From assembly GCF_011297335.1 (NCBI RefSeq), contig NZ_JAAOTJ010000001.1, positions 1 through 64,000 on the forward strand: 64,000 bases of DNA. Direction: 5' to 3'. Source of the DNA: Catellatospora methionotrophica. Lineage in GTDB: Bacteria; Actinomycetota; Actinomycetes; Mycobacteriales; Micromonosporaceae. The notes beneath the pieces are model-generated. The model did no database searches. It had not been told where the DNA came from and saw nothing but the letters and a program-made list of their open reading frames with translations. The first letter of the stretch is position 1. The number at the start of each line of letters is the position of its first letter. A program made the translations under genes and the position numbers. Positions 32,810 through 42,453 of this stretch are shown piece by piece.

Positions 32810-32838
32810 CCGCGAGGCCATCGCGGCCGTGCCCGGCC

Positions 32839-33603
32839 TCACACCGCGACGATGAGCAGGCCGTCGTTGTTCAGATTCAGCTGCGGTGCGTTGACGTCGG
32901 GTTGGTAGGCGACCGTGGTGAAGGCGTGCTGCTCGTCGAAGCGCATACGCTGGCCGACCGGGATGTCCGCGCCATCGGCGGACAGCCGGGCCAGCCGCCA
33001 CAGCACCTGTGCCAGCAGGTCGTGCTCGCCGGTCTCCGGTATGGCGATCAGGTCCGGGCGGGCGAACTTGGCCAGGCCGCGGGTGTGCACGGCCAGGCCG
33101 GGTCCGTCGCCGGTCTCGACGATGATCCCCACCTCGGCGTCGAGCACGAACGGGCGGTCCGTGGCCAGCGCGGCCACGGCGGCTCCAGGGTGCCACCGGT
33201 GGGCGTGGGCGTCGAGGATCGCGAGCGAGCCCTGGCTGACCAGCCACCCGGCGACGGCCCAGGCGACCTGCAGGTGGCCGAGGTCGGCGGGATCGTCGAC
33301 CTCCAGCCGCACCATGTGGCAGTGTCGTGCGGCTTGCAGCACCGCATGGTCCGGCAGGTCGCGTTCGGCGATGGCGGCCAGCGCACCGGTGTGCCAGTCG
33401 TCGAACCAGCCCGGGTCGTTCTCGCGGGCGTGGGAGCGCACGTCGAGTTCCTGCACCGACGGGTGGGCGGGCATCCCGAACCGGCGGGCGTCCAGCGGCG
33501 CGTCGGGGGTGAGCGGTTCCGTGGAGAAGGCGACCAGCGCCACCGACGCCTTGCGCGCTGAGGGCTGGTGCTGGGGCCGGGGCCAGACGGAGATCGCGTT
33601 CAC
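32839..33603 (-). CDS. Hypothetical protein, DUF4261-like
   Basis: A 254-residue soluble protein with no signal peptide. The order of segments is VALVAFSTEPLTPDAPLD near the start, then ARHCHMVRLEVDDPADLGHL, HLQVAWAVAGWLVSQGSLAILDA, HTRGLAKFARPDLIAIP and a beta-rich end NAPQLNLNNDGLLIVAV. The pattern of an N-terminal substrate strand, an ILDA strand and a regular C-terminal end is reminiscent of DUF4261. The GTG start lacks a clear ribosome-binding site. It lies downstream of the sdh operon on the same strand but behind a very strong terminator. Confidence 0.6.
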   Translation of the reverse strand: MNAISVWPRPQHQPSARKASVALVAFSTEPLTPDAPLDARRFGMPAHPSVQELDVRSHARENDPGWFDDWHTGALAAIAERDLPDHAVLQAARHCHMVRLEVDDPADLGHLQVAWAVAGWLVSQGSLAILDAHAHRWHPGAAVAALATDRPFVLDAEVGIIVETGDGPGLAVHTRGLAKFARPDLIAIPETGEHDLLAQVLWRLARLSADGADIPVGQRMRFDEQHAFTTVAYQPDVNAPQLNLNNDGLLIVAV

Positions 33604-33656
33604 CCGGCGGAGTCTGCACGATCATCACCCGGAGCGGCAACCTGGCCGGGGAGAGT

Positions 33657-33711
33657 GAACGGCCCGCGAGTGCCGAGTCGTCACGTACGACTCGGCACTC
33701 GCGGGCCGTTC
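33657..33711 (-). terminator. Very strong terminator of the sdhCAB operon
   Basis: Perfect 25-bp inverted repeat, arms 33657-33681 and 33687-33711, loop of five bases. It lies 37 bp past the sdhB stop and 54 bp before the start of the next minus-strand gene, so it insulates that gene from sdh transcription. Confidence 0.9.
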
Positions 33712-33747
33712 GTTGCCGTTCCCGTCTGCGGCGGGGACGGCGCGGAC

Positions 33748-34509
33748 TCAGCTCGCGGCGCGCAGCGCCTGGCGGTAGTCCTTGTTGAGGCGCGCGATGG
33801 TCTCCAGCGGGATGCCCTTCGGGCATACCGAGGTGCACTCGCCGGTGTTGGTGCAGCCGCCGAAGCCGGCCTCGTCATGGGCGTTGATCATGTCGATGAC
33901 GCGGGTGTGGCGCTCCGGCTGGCCCTGCGGCATCAGGCCCAGGTGGGTGATCTTCGCGGCGGTGAACAGCATGCCCGAGCCGTTCGGGCATGCCGCGACG
34001 CACGCGCCGCAGCCAATACAGGTCGCGGCCTCGAAGGCGGCGTCGGCGTCCGCCTTGGGCACCGGGCTGGCGTGGGCGTCCGGCGCGGAGCCGGTCGGCG
34101 CGGAGATGTACCCGCCCGCCTGGATGATCTTGTCGAAGGCGCGGCGGTCCACGACCAGGTCCTTCACGACCGGGAACGCGGCGGCCCGCCACGGCTCGAT
34201 GTCGATCGTCTGGCCGTCGGTGAAGTGCCGCATGTGCAGCTGGCAGGTGGTGGTCGCCTTCTCCGGGCCGTGCGGGATCCCGTTGATGACCAGGCTGCAC
34301 ATGCCACAGATGCCCTCGCGGCAGTCGTGGTCGAAGGCGACCGGGTCCTCGCCGTCGAGGGTCAGCCGCTCGTTGAGCACGTCGAGCATCTCGAGGAACG
34401 ACATGTCCGGAGAGACGTTCTGCAGCTGGTAGGTCACCATGCTGCCCTTGTCCTGCGCGTCGGCCTGCCGCCAGATGCGCAGCTTGAGGCTCATCAGCTT
34501 CTCGGTCAC
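33748..34509 (-). CDS. sdhB: Succinate dehydrogenase iron-sulfur subunit
   Basis: A 253-residue SdhB. The [2Fe-2S] ligands are in [20 protein letters not shown] with the fourth Cys further on in TTTCQLH. The [4Fe-4S]/[3Fe-4S] clusters use [14 protein letters not shown] and [17 protein letters not shown]. It carries electrons from SdhA to the membrane subunit in the TCA cycle and respiratory chain. Its GTG start overlaps the sdhA stop as GTGA; ATG 34494 is an alternative. Gene order sdhC-sdhA-sdhB is that of the b558-type complex. Confidence 0.95.
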   Translation of the reverse strand: MTEKLMSLKLRIWRQADAQDKGSMVTYQLQNVSPDMSFLEMLDVLNERLTLDGEDPVAFDHDCREGICGMCSLVINGIPHGPEKATTTCQLHMRHFTDGQTIDIEPWRAAAFPVVKDLVVDRRAFDKIIQAGGYISAPTGSAPDAHASPVPKADADAAFEAATCIGCGACVAACPNGSGMLFTAAKITHLGLMPQGQPERHTRVIDMINAHDEAGFGGCTNTGECTSVCPKGIPLETIARLNKDYRQALRAAS

Positions 34510-36446
34510 TTGTAGCTCCGCTGGCTCGGGTGTACGTAGTCGAAGGTCAGCTCCTCCTTGTGGAGCACCGGCGTATCGCCGCCGAACTCCCAGGCCGCGA
34601 CGTAGCTGAAGCGCTCGTCGTCGCGGTCGGCCTCGCCCTCTTCGGTCTGGCTCTCGGCGCGGAAGTGACCTCCGCAGGACTCCTCGCGGTGCAGCGCGTC
34701 GATGCACATCAGCTCGGCCAGCTCGAAGAAGTCGGCCACCCGGCCGGCCCGCTCCAGGGACTGGTTGAGGCCCTCGCCGTCGCCGGGCACCTTGGCGCGC
34801 TGCCAGAACTCGGCCTTCAGCTCGCGGATCTCGGTGATCGCCTTGCGCAGTCCGGCGTCGGTGCGCTCCATGCCGCAGTACTCCCACATGATGCGGCCCA
34901 GCTCGCGGTGGAAGGAGTCGACGGTCCGGTCGCCGTTGATCGACAACAGCTTGGCGATGCGGTCCTCGACCAGCTTGCGGGCCTCGGCGACCTCGACGTT
35001 CTCGCCGTCGAGCTTCGGGAACGGGCCAGCGGCCAGGTAGTCGCCGATGGTGTTCGGGAGCACGAAGTAGCCGTCGGCCAGGCCCTGCATCAGCGCGGAC
35101 GCGCCCAGCCGGTTGGCGCCGTGGTCGGAGAAGTTCGCCTCGCCGATCACGAACAGGCCCGGGACGGTCGACTGCAGGTCGTAGTCCACCCACAGGCCGC
35201 CCATGGTGTAGTGCACGGCCGGGTAGATGCGCATCGGCGTGGAGTACGGGTCCTCGCCGGTGATGCGCTCGTACATCTCGAACAGGTTGCCGTACTTGGC
35301 CTCCACCGCGTCGCGGCCCAGGCGGCCGATCGCGGCGGCGAAGTCCAGGTAGACGCCCAGGCCGCCGGGGCCGACGCCGCGGCCCTCGTCGCACACGTTC
35401 TTCGCGGCGCGCGAGGCGATGTCGCGGGGCACCAGGTTGCCGAACGCCGGGTAGATGCGCTCCAGGTAGTAGTCGCGCTCGTCTTCGGGGATGTCGGCCG
35501 GGACGCGGTTGTCGCCCTTGGCCTTGGGCACCCATACGCGGCCGTCGTTGCGCAGCGACTCCGACATCAGGGTCAGCTTGCTCTGGTGGTCGCCGGAGAC
35601 CGGGATACACGTCGGGTGGATCTGGGTGTAGCAGGGGTTGGCGAACAGCGCGCCCTTGCGGTGCGCCCGCCACGAGGCGGTGACGTTGCAGCCCTTGGCG
35701 TTGGTCGACAGGAAGAACACGTTGCCGTAGCCGCCCGAGGCGAGCACGACCGCGTCGGCGAACTCGGTGCTGATCTCGCCGGTGACCAGGTCACGGACCA
35801 CGATGCCGCGAGCCCTGCCGTCGACGATGATCAGTTCCAGCATCTCGTGCCGGTCGTGCATCGTCACGGTCCCGGCCGCGATCTGGCGCTCCAGGGCCTG
35901 GTACGCCCCCAGCAGCAACTGCTGGCCGGTTTGGCCGCGGGCGTAGAAGGTGCGGGAGACCTGCGCGCCGCCGAAGGAGCGGGTGTCGAGCAGGCCGCCG
36001 TACTCGCGGGCGAACGGGACGCCCTGCGCCACGCACTGGTCGATGATCTGCACGGAGATCTGCGCCAGGCGGTGCACGTTCGACTCGCGGCTGCGGAAGT
36101 CGCCGCCCTTGACGGTGTCGTAGAACAGCCGGTGCACCGAGTCGCCGTCGTTGCGGTAGTTCTTGGCGGCGTTGATGCCGCCCTGCGCCGCGATGGAGTG
36201 CGCGCGGCGCGGGGAGTCCTGGTAGCAGTACGACTTGACCTGGTAGCCCAGCTCGCCCAGGGTCGCCGCGGCCGAGCCGCCGGCCAGACCGGTGCCGACG
36301 ACGATCACGGTGAGCTTGCGCTTGTTGGCCGGGTTGACCAGCTTCGCGCCGAAGCGGCGGCGCTCCCAGCGGGTCTCGATCGGGCCGTCGGGCGCCTTGG
36401 TGTCGGCGACCGGGTCGCCGAGGGTGTAGTAGTCCGTCATGGTCAT
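34506..36446 (-). CDS. sdhA: Succinate dehydrogenase flavoprotein subunit
   Basis: A 646-residue FAD-binding catalytic subunit. The N-terminus has [18 protein letters not shown] (Rossmann motif), [16 protein letters not shown] (the FAD histidine), the HPT substrate motif in [11 protein letters not shown], and the C-terminal [17 protein letters not shown] that closes the active site. The long residue-by-residue order and the Bacillus/actinobacterial features ([17 protein letters not shown]) match the b558-type enzyme. It is translationally coupled to sdhC (ATGA) and sdhB (GTGA). Confidence 0.96.
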   Translation of the reverse strand: MTMTDYYTLGDPVADTKAPDGPIETRWERRRFGAKLVNPANKRKLTVIVVGTGLAGGSAAATLGELGYQVKSYCYQDSPRRAHSIAAQGGINAAKNYRNDGDSVHRLFYDTVKGGDFRSRESNVHRLAQISVQIIDQCVAQGVPFAREYGGLLDTRSFGGAQVSRTFYARGQTGQQLLLGAYQALERQIAAGTVTMHDRHEMLELIIVDGRARGIVVRDLVTGEISTEFADAVVLASGGYGNVFFLSTNAKGCNVTASWRAHRKGALFANPCYTQIHPTCIPVSGDHQSKLTLMSESLRNDGRVWVPKAKGDNRVPADIPEDERDYYLERIYPAFGNLVPRDIASRAAKNVCDEGRGVGPGGLGVYLDFAAAIGRLGRDAVEAKYGNLFEMYERITGEDPYSTPMRIYPAVHYTMGGLWVDYDLQSTVPGLFVIGEANFSDHGANRLGASALMQGLADGYFVLPNTIGDYLAAGPFPKLDGENVEVAEARKLVEDRIAKLLSINGDRTVDSFHRELGRIMWEYCGMERTDAGLRKAITEIRELKAEFWQRAKVPGDGEGLNQSLERAGRVADFFELAELMCIDALHREESCGGHFRAESQTEEGEADRDDERFSYVAAWEFGGDTPVLHKEELTFDYVHPSQRSYK

Positions 36447-37144
36447 TTCACCAACCCTGTGAGTACGGCGAACGGAACGGCGAGGAAGCCCGCGCAGGTG
36501 ACGAAGGCGACGGCGAACGCGGTGGCCTTGAGGACGCGCTCGCGGCGGGCGTTGCTGACCCCGAGGGTCTGCAGCCCGCTCCAGATGCCGTGGCGCAGGT
36601 GGAACCCGAGGGTGACCACGGCCAGGACGTAGAAGGCGGTGACGTACCAGCGGCCGGGGGCGAAGCCCTGCACGATGGCCGCGTTGGCCTGGGCGGGGTC
36701 GGCGACCGGGTTGAACGTCCGGGTGGTCAGGTCCAGGATGTGGTAGACCACGAAGAAGAAGACGATCACGCCGCCCCAGCGCATGGTGCGCGCGGCGTAG
36801 CTGCCCTGGACCGGCTTGCGGTGGGCGTACTTGACCGGGCGTGCCTTGCGGGCGCGGATCGTCAGCACCGCCGCCGACCAGATGTGCAGGCCCAGCGCGA
36901 CCAGCAGGCCGACCCGCTGGATCCACAGGAAGCCCGAGTGCGGCAGCAGCGGAGCGCCGATCTCGCGCAGCCAGTGCGCGTAGTGGTCGAACGCCTCGGC
37001 GCCAAAGAAGATCTTGAGGTTGCCCACCATGTGCAGGATCAGGAACAGCACGAGAGCCGTGCCCGAGATCGCCATGATGACCTTGAGGCCGACCGATGAA
37101 CGGAAAAGTCCAGGTCGGGAGAGGGTCTGATTCGCTACTGCCAC
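36443..37144 (-). CDS. sdhC: Succinate dehydrogenase cytochrome b558 subunit
   Basis: A 233-residue membrane anchor with five helices. Haem-ligand histidines are in [26 protein letters not shown] and [15 protein letters not shown], with a further [13 protein letters not shown]. The first helix begins [14 protein letters not shown]. This is the SdhC/b558 family, a single-subunit anchor binding two haems and a quinone. GTG 37144 gives a start close to the conserved region; no good ribosome-binding site. It begins the operon sdhCAB. Confidence 0.94.
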   Translation of the reverse strand: MAVANQTLSRPGLFRSSVGLKVIMAISGTALVLFLILHMVGNLKIFFGAEAFDHYAHWLREIGAPLLPHSGFLWIQRVGLLVALGLHIWSAAVLTIRARKARPVKYAHRKPVQGSYAARTMRWGGVIVFFFVVYHILDLTTRTFNPVADPAQANAAIVQGFAPGRWYVTAFYVLAVVTLGFHLRHGIWSGLQTLGVSNARRERVLKATAFAVAFVTCAGFLAVPFAVLTGLVK

Positions 37145-37360
37145 GACTCGGAGGCTAGGACGAAGTGGATCAGGCGTCCAATGCATGGCGTACGCACTCT
37201 TCATAGCCGTGGGCTATGTGAAAACGCGCTGTAAGCCTGAATGCAGCCTGTGAACGCATCCCCGCCAGCGGCGGCGTGCCCCTGGCCACGCGGTGACCTG
37301 TGACCCATCACTCAGGGCGTGGTCAAACTCACTGCCCGAAACGGCCGCTCTCGGGCTGGA

Positions 37361-37379
37361 CCTTGACCCAGGGTCAAGG
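37361..37379 (+). promoter_or_regulatory. MerR-type operator and promoter of the MerR-PP2C gene
   Basis: CCTTGACCC-A-GGGTCAAGG is a perfect 9+9 palindrome, placed 39 bp before the MerR-PP2C start. TTGACC inside it can serve as -35 and CATGAT (16 bases on) as -10, so binding within the spacer fits MerR-style control and autoregulation. Confidence 0.72.
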
Positions 37380-37417
37380 CCCAGCATGATGGGCGGACCG
37401 AGACGGAGGGAGCGGAT

Positions 37418-38503
37418 GTGGGGTTGCTGACCATCGGCGCGTTCGCCCGCGCCGCCGGGCTGTCCGCCAAGGCCCTGCGCCTGTATGACGACCTGGGGCT
37501 GCTGCCGCCCGCGGCCGTGGACGCCGAGACGGGATACCGCTTCTACGAGCCTGACCAGCTCGAACGCGCCCGCCTCATCGCCGCGCTGCGCCGCCTCGAC
37601 ATGCCGCTGGCCCGCATCCGCCGCATCTGCGGCCTGCCGCCCGACGCCGCCGCCGCCGAGATCGGCCGCTTCTGGGCCGAGGTCGCCGCCGACACGGCCG
37701 CGCGCGAGCAGCTGGCGGCACTGCTGGTCGGTCAGCTGTCCGCCGCACCGGACTCCTCGTCCCCCGGGCGCGACCTGCGCGCGGCGGCGCGCTCGGAGGC
37801 TGGGCTGGTCCGCGACTCCCAGGAGGACGTCGCCTACGCGGGCACGCGGCTGCTCGCGGTCGCCGACGGCATGCGCGGCCAGGCCGGAGCCAGGGCGGCC
37901 AGCGCTGCCGTGGCCGCCCTGCGGCACCTGGAGGCGGCGACCAGCGCACCGGACCGGGTTGCGGATGTGCCGATCGCAGGGCTCGTGGCCGCTTTCGCCG
38001 ACGCTGACGCGGCAGTACGGACCGTGGCTGAGCGCGCCGCCGCCGACCGTGGTGCGGGCACGGCCGCGACGACGCTGACCGCGCTGCTGTGGACCGGTGG
38101 CCACGCCGCCGTCGCCCACGTCGGCGACTCGCGCGTCTACCTGCTGCGTGACGGAGGTCTGCGGCGGCTCACCGGTGATCACAGCTGGGTGCGTGGGCAG
38201 CTCGACCTGGGGCGGCTGAGCCCCGAGGAGGTCGCCGGGCACCCGCGGCGGGCGCTGCTGACGGCCGCTGTCGACGGCGGCGGCGTACCGCCCGACCTGG
38301 CCGTGCATCCAGCTGTCCCCGGAGACCGGTTCCTGCTGTGCACCGACGGGCTGTGGAGCATGGTCCCGGAGTCCGTGCTGCGTACCGTGCTGGGCGAGCG
38401 GGACGAACCCGGCCGGGCCGCCGACGCGCTGGTCGCGGCGGCGTACGAGGCAGGGGCGCCGGACAACGTGGCCTGCGTCGTCGCCGACGTCACCGCGTCA
38501 TGA
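37418..38503 (+). CDS. MerR regulator fused to a PP2C phosphatase
   Basis: A 361-residue fusion. Residues 1-110 are a MerR DNA-binding and coiled-coil module (LTIGAFARAAGLSAKALRLY, then GLLPPAAVDAETGYRFYEPD). From about 125 to the end is a PP2C-type Ser/Thr phosphatase: RSEAGLVRDSQEDVAYAG, VADGMRG, TLTALLWTGGHAAVAHVGDS with RVYLL, FLLCTDGLWSMVPE and APDNVACVV. The metal-binding Asp residues (VADGM, LCTDG, DN) are present, so it is probably active. It begins with GTG and its stop overlaps the MFS gene by ATGA. It likely links transcription and dephosphorylation. Confidence 0.9.
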   Translation: MGLLTIGAFARAAGLSAKALRLYDDLGLLPPAAVDAETGYRFYEPDQLERARLIAALRRLDMPLARIRRICGLPPDAAAAEIGRFWAEVAADTAAREQLAALLVGQLSAAPDSSSPGRDLRAAARSEAGLVRDSQEDVAYAGTRLLAVADGMRGQAGARAASAAVAALRHLEAATSAPDRVADVPIAGLVAAFADADAAVRTVAERAAADRGAGTAATTLTALLWTGGHAAVAHVGDSRVYLLRDGGLRRLTGDHSWVRGQLDLGRLSPEEVAGHPRRALLTAAVDGGGVPPDLAVHPAVPGDRFLLCTDGLWSMVPESVLRTVLGERDEPGRAADALVAAAYEAGAPDNVACVVADVTAS

Positions 38504-39828
38504 GGCTCGGAGCGTACGCCGTCGACCGGCGGCCGCTGGCGATCCCCGCGTTCCGGCGGCTGTGGACCGCGTCGGCGGTGTGTGCCGTCGGCGGCTCGTT
38601 CACGGCCGTCGCGGTCCCGACGCAGCTCTACACGCTCACGGGGTCGTCGGCGACGGTCGGCGTGGCGGCCGCGGTGTCGCTGTGCGCGCTGGTGGTCGCC
38701 GCGCCGTGGGCCGGAGCGCTGGCCGACCGGGTGGACCGCCGCCGCCTGCTGCTGGCCGCGCAGGGCATGCTCGCAGTGACGTACCTCGGGCTGTGGGTTC
38801 AGGCGCTGCTCGGCGGATCCGTGGTCGCGGTGCTGGTGCTGACCGCGTGCCAAGGGCTGAGCTACGGCACGGTGCTGGTGACGACCGGGGCGGTGGTGCC
38901 ACGGCTGGTGCCCGCCGAGCTGCTGGCCGCGGCGACCAGCCTCAGCTCGCTGGTCCGTTACGGCGGCGCGATCGCCGGGCCGCTGCTGGCCGGGGCACTG
39001 ATCCCGCTGCTGGGCCTGGACACGCTGTACCTGCTGGACACCGTCGCGCTGGCCGCGATGCTGTGGGCGGTGCACCGGCTCCCGCCCCTGGCACCTGCCC
39101 CGCAAGCCGCGGCTGCCGTCACGTCGGCCGCCAGGCAGGTGCTCGACGGGTTCCGGTACCTGGTGGGCAGGCGGCTGCTGGTCGCGGTGCTCGCCGTCGA
39201 CCTGGCCGCCATGGTGTTCGGGCTGCCGTTCTCGCTGTTCCCGGAACTGGCCCAGCAGAACTACGGCGGAGCCGCTGGCGGCGGGGCGCAGCTCGGGCTG
39301 CTGTATGCCGCGTACCCGGCGGGGGTGTTCGCGGCCGGGCTCGCCTCCGGGGTGTTCACGCGGGCCCGGCGGCACGGGGCGCTGATGGCCTCGGCCGCGG
39401 CGGCGTGGGGTCTGGCGGTGGTGCTGCTGGCGCTCGCCCCGCGGTTGTGGCTGGCAGTGGTCGCGCTGGCGGCGGGTGGCGCGGTGAACTTCGTGCTCAG
39501 CACGTGCCGCAACGCGATCTCGCAGGCGTACACCGACGACGCGCTGCGGGGCCGGATCTCCGGTTCGCTGACCGTCGTCGTGATGGGCGGACCGCAGCTC
39601 GCCCATGTACTGCACGGCGCGGGGTCAGCGCTGGCCGGGCCCCGAGTCGCCATCGCGGCGGGTGGGCTGCTGACCGCCGCCGCGGTGGCCGCGATCGTCC
39701 GCGCGGTCCCGGAGCTGTGGACCTATACCGTCGGGCAGCAGGCCGACGGGCCTGAAGAGTCCGGCGGTCGTGTCCCGGCCGCGAGAGCGACGCGGGCCGA
39801 CCTGGAGCCTGCTGCACGGGACGCCTGA
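38500..39828 (+). CDS. MFS transporter (EntS-like)
   Basis: A 442-residue transporter with 12 predicted helices. The loop after helix 2 reads AGALADRVDRRRLLLA, the MFS motif A, and AVDRRPLAIPAFRRLWTAS opens the first helix as in MFS_3/EntS-like exporters. It is co-translated with the MerR-PP2C gene upstream. It probably exports a siderophore, drug or metabolite sensed by that regulator. The last 45 residues are hydrophilic and charged. Confidence 0.88.
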   Translation: MRLGAYAVDRRPLAIPAFRRLWTASAVCAVGGSFTAVAVPTQLYTLTGSSATVGVAAAVSLCALVVAAPWAGALADRVDRRRLLLAAQGMLAVTYLGLWVQALLGGSVVAVLVLTACQGLSYGTVLVTTGAVVPRLVPAELLAAATSLSSLVRYGGAIAGPLLAGALIPLLGLDTLYLLDTVALAAMLWAVHRLPPLAPAPQAAAAVTSAARQVLDGFRYLVGRRLLVAVLAVDLAAMVFGLPFSLFPELAQQNYGGAAGGGAQLGLLYAAYPAGVFAAGLASGVFTRARRHGALMASAAAAWGLAVVLLALAPRLWLAVVALAAGGAVNFVLSTCRNAISQAYTDDALRGRISGSLTVVVMGGPQLAHVLHGAGSALAGPRVAIAAGGLLTAAAVAAIVRAVPELWTYTVGQQADGPEESGGRVPAARATRADLEPAARDA

Positions 39829-39920
39829 CCGGCGGCGGTGCCGAGCTGGCCGACTTGACGGTGCCGGGGCCGAGCCTGACGACATCAGCCTGGCAAAGAC
39901 CATGGCTATACGCTATCGAA

Positions 39921-40850
39921 GTGCAGTTGCAGCAGCTCAAATACTTCGTGGCGGTCGCCGAGACGCGGCACTTCACCCAGGCGGCCGAGCAGGCCGGGGT
40001 GACCCAGCCGTCGCTGAGCAAGCAGATCCACGTGCTGGAGACCGAACTCGGCGCGCCGCTGTTCACCCGCTCGCGCGGCAACATCATGATCACCCCGGCC
40101 GGGGAGGCGCTGCTGCCCCGCGCCCGGCGCATCATCGCCGACGTGGAGACGGCCCGGCTCGAGGTCCAGGAGCTGATCGGGGTACGCCGCGGGCGGCTGC
40201 GCCTGGGGGCCACGCCGAGCCTGTGCACCAGCCTGGTCGCCCCGGTGCTGCGCCGCTACCAGGAGGGCTATCCGGGGGTTCGGCTGATGTTGGAGGAGGG
40301 CGGCTCGCAGGACCTCGTCGGCAAGCTGGCCCGTGGCGGGCTGGACCTGGCCCTGATCGTGCTGCCCGAGCAGGGCACCGACCCGGCGCTGCGGGCCGAG
40401 CCGATCCTGCGCGAGAGCCTGGTCGTCGCGTCGGCGACGACACTGCCCGCGCCGACCGAGGCGGGCACCCTGAACCTGTCCGAGCTGGACGGTCAGCCGC
40501 TGGTCATGTTCCGCCCCGGCTACGACCTGCGCGACGCGACCCTGGAGGCGTGCCGCCGAGCGGGGTTCACCCCGACGTTCGCGATCGAGGGCGGCGAGAT
40601 GGACGCCGTGCTCGGCTTCGTCGAGGCCGGGATGGGTGTGGCGCTGGTGCCGTCGCTGGTCCTGTCGGGGCGCACCCGGCTGCGCTCCACGCCCCTGGCC
40701 CCGCCGGGCGTGCAGCGCACCATCGCCCTGGCGCACCGCCGCGACGTCACCCCGACCCACGCCGCCCGCGCGCTGCGCGAGGTGCTGCTCGCGTACGTGC
40801 ACGAAGAATCGGCCTGGTCGCGCCTGCCGGCAGGCGTCGAACCCATCTGA
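39921..40850 (+). CDS. LysR-family transcriptional regulator
   Basis: A 309-residue LysR regulator: VQLQQLKYFVAVAETRHF and AAEQAGVTQPSLSKQIHVLE are the canonical helix-turn-helix, and TPAGEALLPRARRI the linker helix. The substrate-binding domain runs from GRLRLGATPSLCTSL to the end. A GTG start is set by the family's conserved first residues VQLQQL. It is close to the OxyR/CysB-like branch by length. It is not next to the genes it may control: the MFS gene lies 90 bp before it in the same direction. Confidence 0.9.
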   Translation: MQLQQLKYFVAVAETRHFTQAAEQAGVTQPSLSKQIHVLETELGAPLFTRSRGNIMITPAGEALLPRARRIIADVETARLEVQELIGVRRGRLRLGATPSLCTSLVAPVLRRYQEGYPGVRLMLEEGGSQDLVGKLARGGLDLALIVLPEQGTDPALRAEPILRESLVVASATTLPAPTEAGTLNLSELDGQPLVMFRPGYDLRDATLEACRRAGFTPTFAIEGGEMDAVLGFVEAGMGVALVPSLVLSGRTRLRSTPLAPPGVQRTIALAHRRDVTPTHAARALREVLLAYVHEESAWSRLPAGVEPI

Positions 40851-40853
40851 GAC

Positions 40854-40903
40854 AAGGAAGGGCACCTTCTACAACGCTGAGCGTTGTGAAGGTGCCCTTC
40901 CTT
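40854..40903. terminator. Large bidirectional terminator hairpin
   Basis: A long near-perfect inverted repeat, outer arms AAGGAAGGGCACCTTC and its complement, inner palindrome at 40871-40887, one bulged base. It separates the convergent ends of the LysR (40850) and GNAT (40928) genes. From memory, hairpins with an AGGAAGGGCACCTT core recur in Micromonosporaceae genomes. Confidence 0.85.
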
Positions 40904-40927
40904 TCCTCGCGGAGCGGGGGTGGGGGT

Positions 40928-41740
40928 TCAGGCGGGCGGGTCGGCGATGCAGGCGGTGGCTACGCGGACGAAACCCTGGCGTTCGTACACGCGGGCGACG
41001 TCCTCGGATGCGGCGGACAGGAACACGGTGCGCGCGCCCTGGGCGAGGGCGTGGCGGGCGAGCAGGGCGGTGACGGCTCCGCCGAGGCCTCGGCGGCGGG
41101 CCGAGGGCAGGGTGGCGACGCCGACGATCTCGGCGACGTCCCCAGCGCGCTGGTACATGCCGCTGGCGACCGCGCCCTGGCCGGGCAGCTCGGCGAACGC
41201 GTTGGCGCGTACGCCGTCGCGGATGTCGGCCAGCTGGCGGGTGAGGGTGTCGCCGTCGGGATCGGACATGGCAGTGTCCCGTTCGGTGACACCGGAGTCG
41301 CCGACCCCGGTGCCGGGTGAGCTGAACCCGACGTGGGCGACGGCCGCGACCGCGGCCAGCTGCGCGGCGGCGTCGGGGTCGTCGGCGTCGACGATGCGGG
41401 CCAGGTCAGTGGCTGCGGTCAGCCGGGCCGGGTCGAGCACGAGCAGTGGTGCGCGCAGCACCGTCAGGCCGGAGGCCTCGGCCAGCGGGAGCAGTCCGGG
41501 GGTGGTCTCGTCGACCCATTCGAACGACTCGGGCACGTCGAGTTCGCGCTGGCGGGCACGTACGGCGGCGAGGTCGGCGGCGGTCGGGGCGGGTCCGCCG
41601 AGCACGGGCCGGGCGTAGAACGGGTAGGGCGTGTTCTGCTTCAGGAACAGCTCCAGCCCGCCATGGCGTTCGACCTTGGCCCGGTCGCGGGGCACGGCGT
41701 CGTAGAAGTGTTCGAGGCGGTTCAGCAGATCGTCGGTCAC
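40928..41740 (-). CDS. GNAT family N-acetyltransferase
   Basis: A 270-residue acetyltransferase. The GNAT core is C-terminal: AFAELPGQGAVASGMYQ, EIVGVATLPSARRRGLGGAV (acetyl-CoA loop RRRGLG), then ARVYERQGFVRVATACI. The N-terminal 130 residues (FYDAVPRDRAKVERHGGLEL and YPFYARPVLGG) form an extra domain typical of a subgroup of actinobacterial GNAT proteins. The substrate is unknown. It is a single gene between a terminator and the AbiEii-type pair. Confidence 0.87.
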   Translation of the reverse strand: MTDDLLNRLEHFYDAVPRDRAKVERHGGLELFLKQNTPYPFYARPVLGGPAPTAADLAAVRARQRELDVPESFEWVDETTPGLLPLAEASGLTVLRAPLLVLDPARLTAATDLARIVDADDPDAAAQLAAVAAVAHVGFSSPGTGVGDSGVTERDTAMSDPDGDTLTRQLADIRDGVRANAFAELPGQGAVASGMYQRAGDVAEIVGVATLPSARRRGLGGAVTALLARHALAQGARTVFLSAASEDVARVYERQGFVRVATACIADPPA

Positions 41741-41781
41741 CGGCTGAGGTTAGTCGGCGCGCAGTGCCGCGTCGTGCGGGT

Positions 41782-42453
41782 TCAGCCCGATGAGCGCGGC
41801 CAGTCGGCGAACGCGGTGCGCACGGTGGCGCAGGCCCGGGGGGTCAGGCCGTACAGCTGCTGCCAGACGACGTCGGCGAGGCGGTCGAGGCGGTCCATCG
41901 CGGCGGCGAAGTCCTCGTCGGACAGGGCCGGGTCCGCGCGCAGGCCGAACTCGACGAGCTGGTCGCGGCGGTAGTCGCGCAGCGCGCCCGCGACGTCGAT
42001 GTAGTCGCGGGGCTCGGCGCGGGTCGCCAGGGCGGCGACCTTGCCGCCGAGCACGTCCTCGATGTGCAGCACCGGGCCGATGTCCATGACGACCGTGCCG
42101 CGGTTGCGGTCGAACCGGGCCAGGGTCAGCCGCATCACGGCGTCGTCGCGGGTGATCTGGAATTCGACCAGCTCGTCGTCGAGGCCACCGAAGACCTCGC
42201 CGAGGTCGTCGCCGTACACGTCGACGTCCAGGCCGGCCGCGCGCAGCGCCTGCGCGACCAGCGCACCCGCGGCGCGTACGCCGCCGTCGACGTCGGTGAA
42301 CAGGTCCACGTCCTCGGTGGCGCGGTGCACGATGCCGTACAGGTTGAGGGCATGCCCGCCGCCGAGGGCGAACCCGTGCGCCTGCGCGACACCCAGCGCG
42401 ATCCGGGCGACGTCGACCTGCAGTTCCTCGACTGTCATGGAAACGCCGGTCAC
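41782..42453 (-). CDS. AbiEii/AbiGii-type nucleotidyltransferase
   Basis: A 223-residue protein of the DNA polymerase beta-like nucleotidyltransferase group (DUF1814-like). The core is FALGGGHALNLYGIVHRATED, the GG then the DVDLFTDVD metal pair, and MRLTLARFDRNRGTVVMDIG with a third acidic residue. EPRDYIDVAGAL is also typical of AbiEii. Some AbiEii proteins are toxins that add nucleotides to tRNA, with antitoxin AbiEi upstream; here the upstream partner is not AbiEi-like. The GTG start overlaps that partner's stop (GTGA). Confidence 0.82.
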   Translation of the reverse strand: MTGVSMTVEELQVDVARIALGVAQAHGFALGGGHALNLYGIVHRATEDVDLFTDVDGGVRAAGALVAQALRAAGLDVDVYGDDLGEVFGGLDDELVEFQITRDDAVMRLTLARFDRNRGTVVMDIGPVLHIEDVLGGKVAALATRAEPRDYIDVAGALRDYRRDQLVEFGLRADPALSDEDFAAAMDRLDRLADVVWQQLYGLTPRACATVRTAFADWPRSSG

